64,000 bases of DNA, taken from positions 1-64,000 of the IMG/VR virus record IMGVR_UViG_3300015245_000003; one strand, given 5' to 3'. Under the pieces are notes generated by a model, which saw only the letters and a program-made list of their open reading frames with translations, did no database searches and was not told the DNA's origin. The position numbers and the translations under genes are program-made. The stretch comes from a virus. This document shows, one piece after another, positions 62,199-64,000 of this stretch. Position 1 is the first letter of the stretch. Each line of letters opens with the position of its first letter.

Positions 62199-64000
62199 TC
62201 AGTTGTAGGAAGCTTCGGCAAAGATCGTCATATCGATCGTTCCGATTGCACCCACGGTAATGCCGCACGTGAGCGTTATAAACAATGTGTTGGCCATGAC
62301 GCCGATGTTGACCGTCCCGCGGATATTGGTACCAGGGGTAAAGCTGGTGTCTGGGACTATCACGGGGGTCGTTGGGGTTTGCATCAGACCCGCCACGTTG
62401 TAGCTGCGGCATATCGTAACAACACCAGTCGAGTTCGCACTGGCAACGGCCGAGCCACGCTCAATCCATGTGTCCCCTTGCGTCTCGCCTGAATTGGCTG
62501 TGGCAACCTTCATTGTGGACCAGATGTCAACGTACATCCCTGCCAAGCTAGGCAATGGGATGGCCAAAGTGATACCTGTATTCACAACGGAGATGCGCCC
62601 AAACTGGGAGTACGGGACTTTCTTGGCAAGTTGTGTGTTGATCGATCCCCCCACAACTGGATTGAGCACCCGAATCGCCTGGCCAGTTGGGAGATTCGAG
62701 AAGCCGTAGACCAGCGAGGGCGCTGCGAAGTTGGCTAGGACGAGCCCACTCTTGAGGTTGCCGCTCGCGTCGGCGTTGGCCAAAAACCCTGCCGGTGCCG
62801 TGACGGACAAGATCATCTTCTCGTTCGCCGATGCGTCGGTCGACGCCAGCTCCACTTGCGCAGGCGTAACGTCAAGCTCGTTGATCGCCGTCCCGCCAGG
62901 GTTGGTCGACGTCACGCGAAGCCCTGAAGTCCCCGACGAGAGGTTCATCGTCGTGGCTGCAGGACCACTCTGTGCGAGCGCGGAAATGCCCGCTGGGGCC
63001 ACTGCGAACGTTGTCGGAGCGCCGCCACTGGTCGCGCTCAATCCGACATTGCCAGTTCCCTGATTGATCTGCGTGTTGGCAGCGCCTGCCGCGACCTCAG
63101 TTGTGATCAACGTCGGTGTGACATTGACGGTACCGGTGTTGGTCCCATCGGTCGCGTTGGTGAGCACACCCGCCGTCGTCGCCGCGACGAGGTTGTGGAT
63201 CGCTCCGCTTTGCGCCTCGATGGCTGCAACACCGGCTCCGACACCCACAGTGGCGACGTTGGTCGCGTCGTGCATCGCCGCAGTCGAGGTGTCCATCGAC
63301 AGCGACGTGCCGCCAGCCACTACGGCATTGAAGGTCCCCGGCCCTGCAGTCACTGCGACGGAGTTGGTGCCGTCGGTGTTTGTGATGTTGACACGAGCGT
63401 TGTTGACATCGATGCCGCTGATGTCTGGCCCCGAGATGGCCGTCATCTGCGCATCGTTCTCGGTGACGACGAGGTTTGCGCTCCCATCGTTGGCAGCGAT
63501 GAAGGCGCTGCCCTGCGTCACCTGCATCCGGAAGTTCGCCGACACCGCCGAGATGTTCGATGGCTGGACGTTGAAGGTGACTGCCGCCGCTCCAGCGCCC
63601 GCGGTGAAGGGAGGCCCACCGACGCCCGCGGTTCCGGAGGCTCCAGTGGCGCCTGTGACGCCGGAGATGCCCGGAGTGCCGCTGGCGCCAGTCACACCGG
63701 TGACCCCTTGCGCGCCGGAGCCCGAGACACCCGTGACGCCCGTAGTGCCGGTGGTCCCCGTGATGCCGCTGAGGCCCGTCGCGCCGACCGGTCCAGTGAC
63801 CCCGGTCGCGCCTGAGGGGCCGGTAGCGCCTGTCGTTCCTGTGACGCCTGAGATGCCCGTAGGTCCACCAGGAGCTCCCGAAGCGCCAGTAGTGCCGGAG
63901 ACGCCCGTGGGGCCCATCGCGCCCGTGGTGCCCGCGCCGCTGACGCCCGTGGCGCCCGCCGGTCCCTGCACCGCGCCGACGACCTCCTTGATGATGATCG
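62199..64000 (-). CDS. Collagen-like fibre protein, 5' end outside window
   Basis: The visible part (about 600 residues) begins with [20 protein letters not shown] and continues as Gly-X-Y collagen-like repeats for about 120 residues, rich in GTTG/GVTG units. A long beta-rich, Ala/Asn/Thr-rich shaft follows, then a C-terminal domain of aromatic beta strands that probably trimerises. Such proteins form receptor-binding fibres or spikes. It runs off the right edge. Confidence 0.88.
   Translation of the reverse strand, partial: IIIKEVVGAVQGPAGATGVSGAGTTGAMGPTGVSGTTGASGAPGGPTGISGVTGTTGATGPSGATGVTGPVGATGLSGITGTTGTTGVTGVSGSGAQGVTGVTGASGTPGISGVTGATGASGTAGVGGPPFTAGAGAAAVTFNVQPSNISAVSANFRMQVTQGSAFIAANDGSANLVVTENDAQMTAISGPDISGIDVNNARVNITNTDGTNSVAVTAGPGTFNAVVAGGTSLSMDTSTAAMHDATNVATVGVGAGVAAIEAQSGAIHNLVAATTAGVLTNATDGTNTGTVNVTPTLITTEVAAGAANTQINQGTGNVGLSATSGGAPTTFAVAPAGISALAQSGPAATTMNLSSGTSGLRVTSTNPGGTAINELDVTPAQVELASTDASANEKMILSVTAPAGFLANADASGNLKSGLVLANFAAPSLVYGFSNLPTGQAIRVLNPVVGGSINTQLAKKVPYSQFGRISVVNTGITLAIPLPSLAGMYVDIWSTMKVATANSGETQGDTWIERGSAVASANSTGVVTICRSYNVAGLMQTPTTPVIVPDTSFTPGTNIRGTVNIGVMANTLFITLTCGITVGAIGTIDMTIFAEASYN

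Overview
The window reads as part of a GC-rich double-stranded DNA virus or provirus, or a virus-like integrative element. About 125 densely packed genes lie mostly on the minus strand, chained by stop-start overlaps (ATGA, GTGA, TGATG). There are no rRNA, ribosomal-protein or central-metabolism genes. It encodes its own replication, recombination and nucleotide-metabolism set, a tyrosine integrase, lytic enzymes and a long block of probable virion proteins. The host cannot be read directly. High GC, a lipoprotein and a lasso-type precursor suggest a GC-rich Gram-negative host, possibly Myxococcota, but that is inference.

Layout. 1-11175 (minus): early or accessory genes, mostly small zinc-ribbon and hypothetical proteins, with an intein-bearing SNF2 helicase. 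11437-12877 (plus): a small gene group, one member frameshifted. 12932-19216 (minus): integrase, HNH-like protein, two peptidoglycan-active enzymes, a GroES co-chaperonin and small proteins. 19289-20235 (plus): an HTH/histone-H1-like protein and a zinc-ribbon protein. 20232-38703 (mostly minus): the presumed virion module. It holds beta-rich proteins (the 431-residue product at 25333-26628 is the best major-capsid candidate), at least twelve small single-helix membrane proteins, two of them with peptidoglycan-binding-like domains, a lysine-rich membrane protein and a transglutaminase-like protein. 38703-46976 (minus): RadC-like, dNMP kinase, Dam methylase, DnaQ-like exonuclease, MazG-like hydrolase and many small genes, with a tRNA-like sequence. 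46973-56761 (minus): SLOG-UDG-PolA fusion polymerase with an intein, RecD/Dda helicase, Tad2-like anti-defence protein, probable SSB, HNH endonuclease and a Sak4-like ATPase. 56762-58282: tandem terminators, a three-gene transcript and a repeat-rich candidate origin. 58283-59949 (minus): D5/SF3 helicase. 60078-62027 (plus): a four-gene operon ending in a RecB/Cas4-like nuclease. 62029-64000 (minus): a lasso-peptide-like precursor and a collagen-like fibre gene that leaves the window.

How the parts fit. The SF3 helicase, PolA fusion, RecD-like helicase, SSB candidate, Sak4 ATPase and PD-(D/E)XK nuclease form a replication and recombination set. The dNMP kinase, MazG-like and deoxyribosyltransferase-like proteins would adjust the nucleotide pool. 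The window has no recognisable terminase, portal, tape-measure or baseplate gene. The virion block is instead rich in one-helix membrane proteins, peptidoglycan-binding domains and murein enzymes, as in tailless phages with an internal membrane (tectivirus, corticovirus). A virus of that type with a genome above 64 kb would be unusual. No packaging ATPase is visible either, so this stays a hypothesis.

Two genes (8711-8996, 11854-12214) each carry one extra base that breaks the frame. These may be sequencing errors or real lesions.
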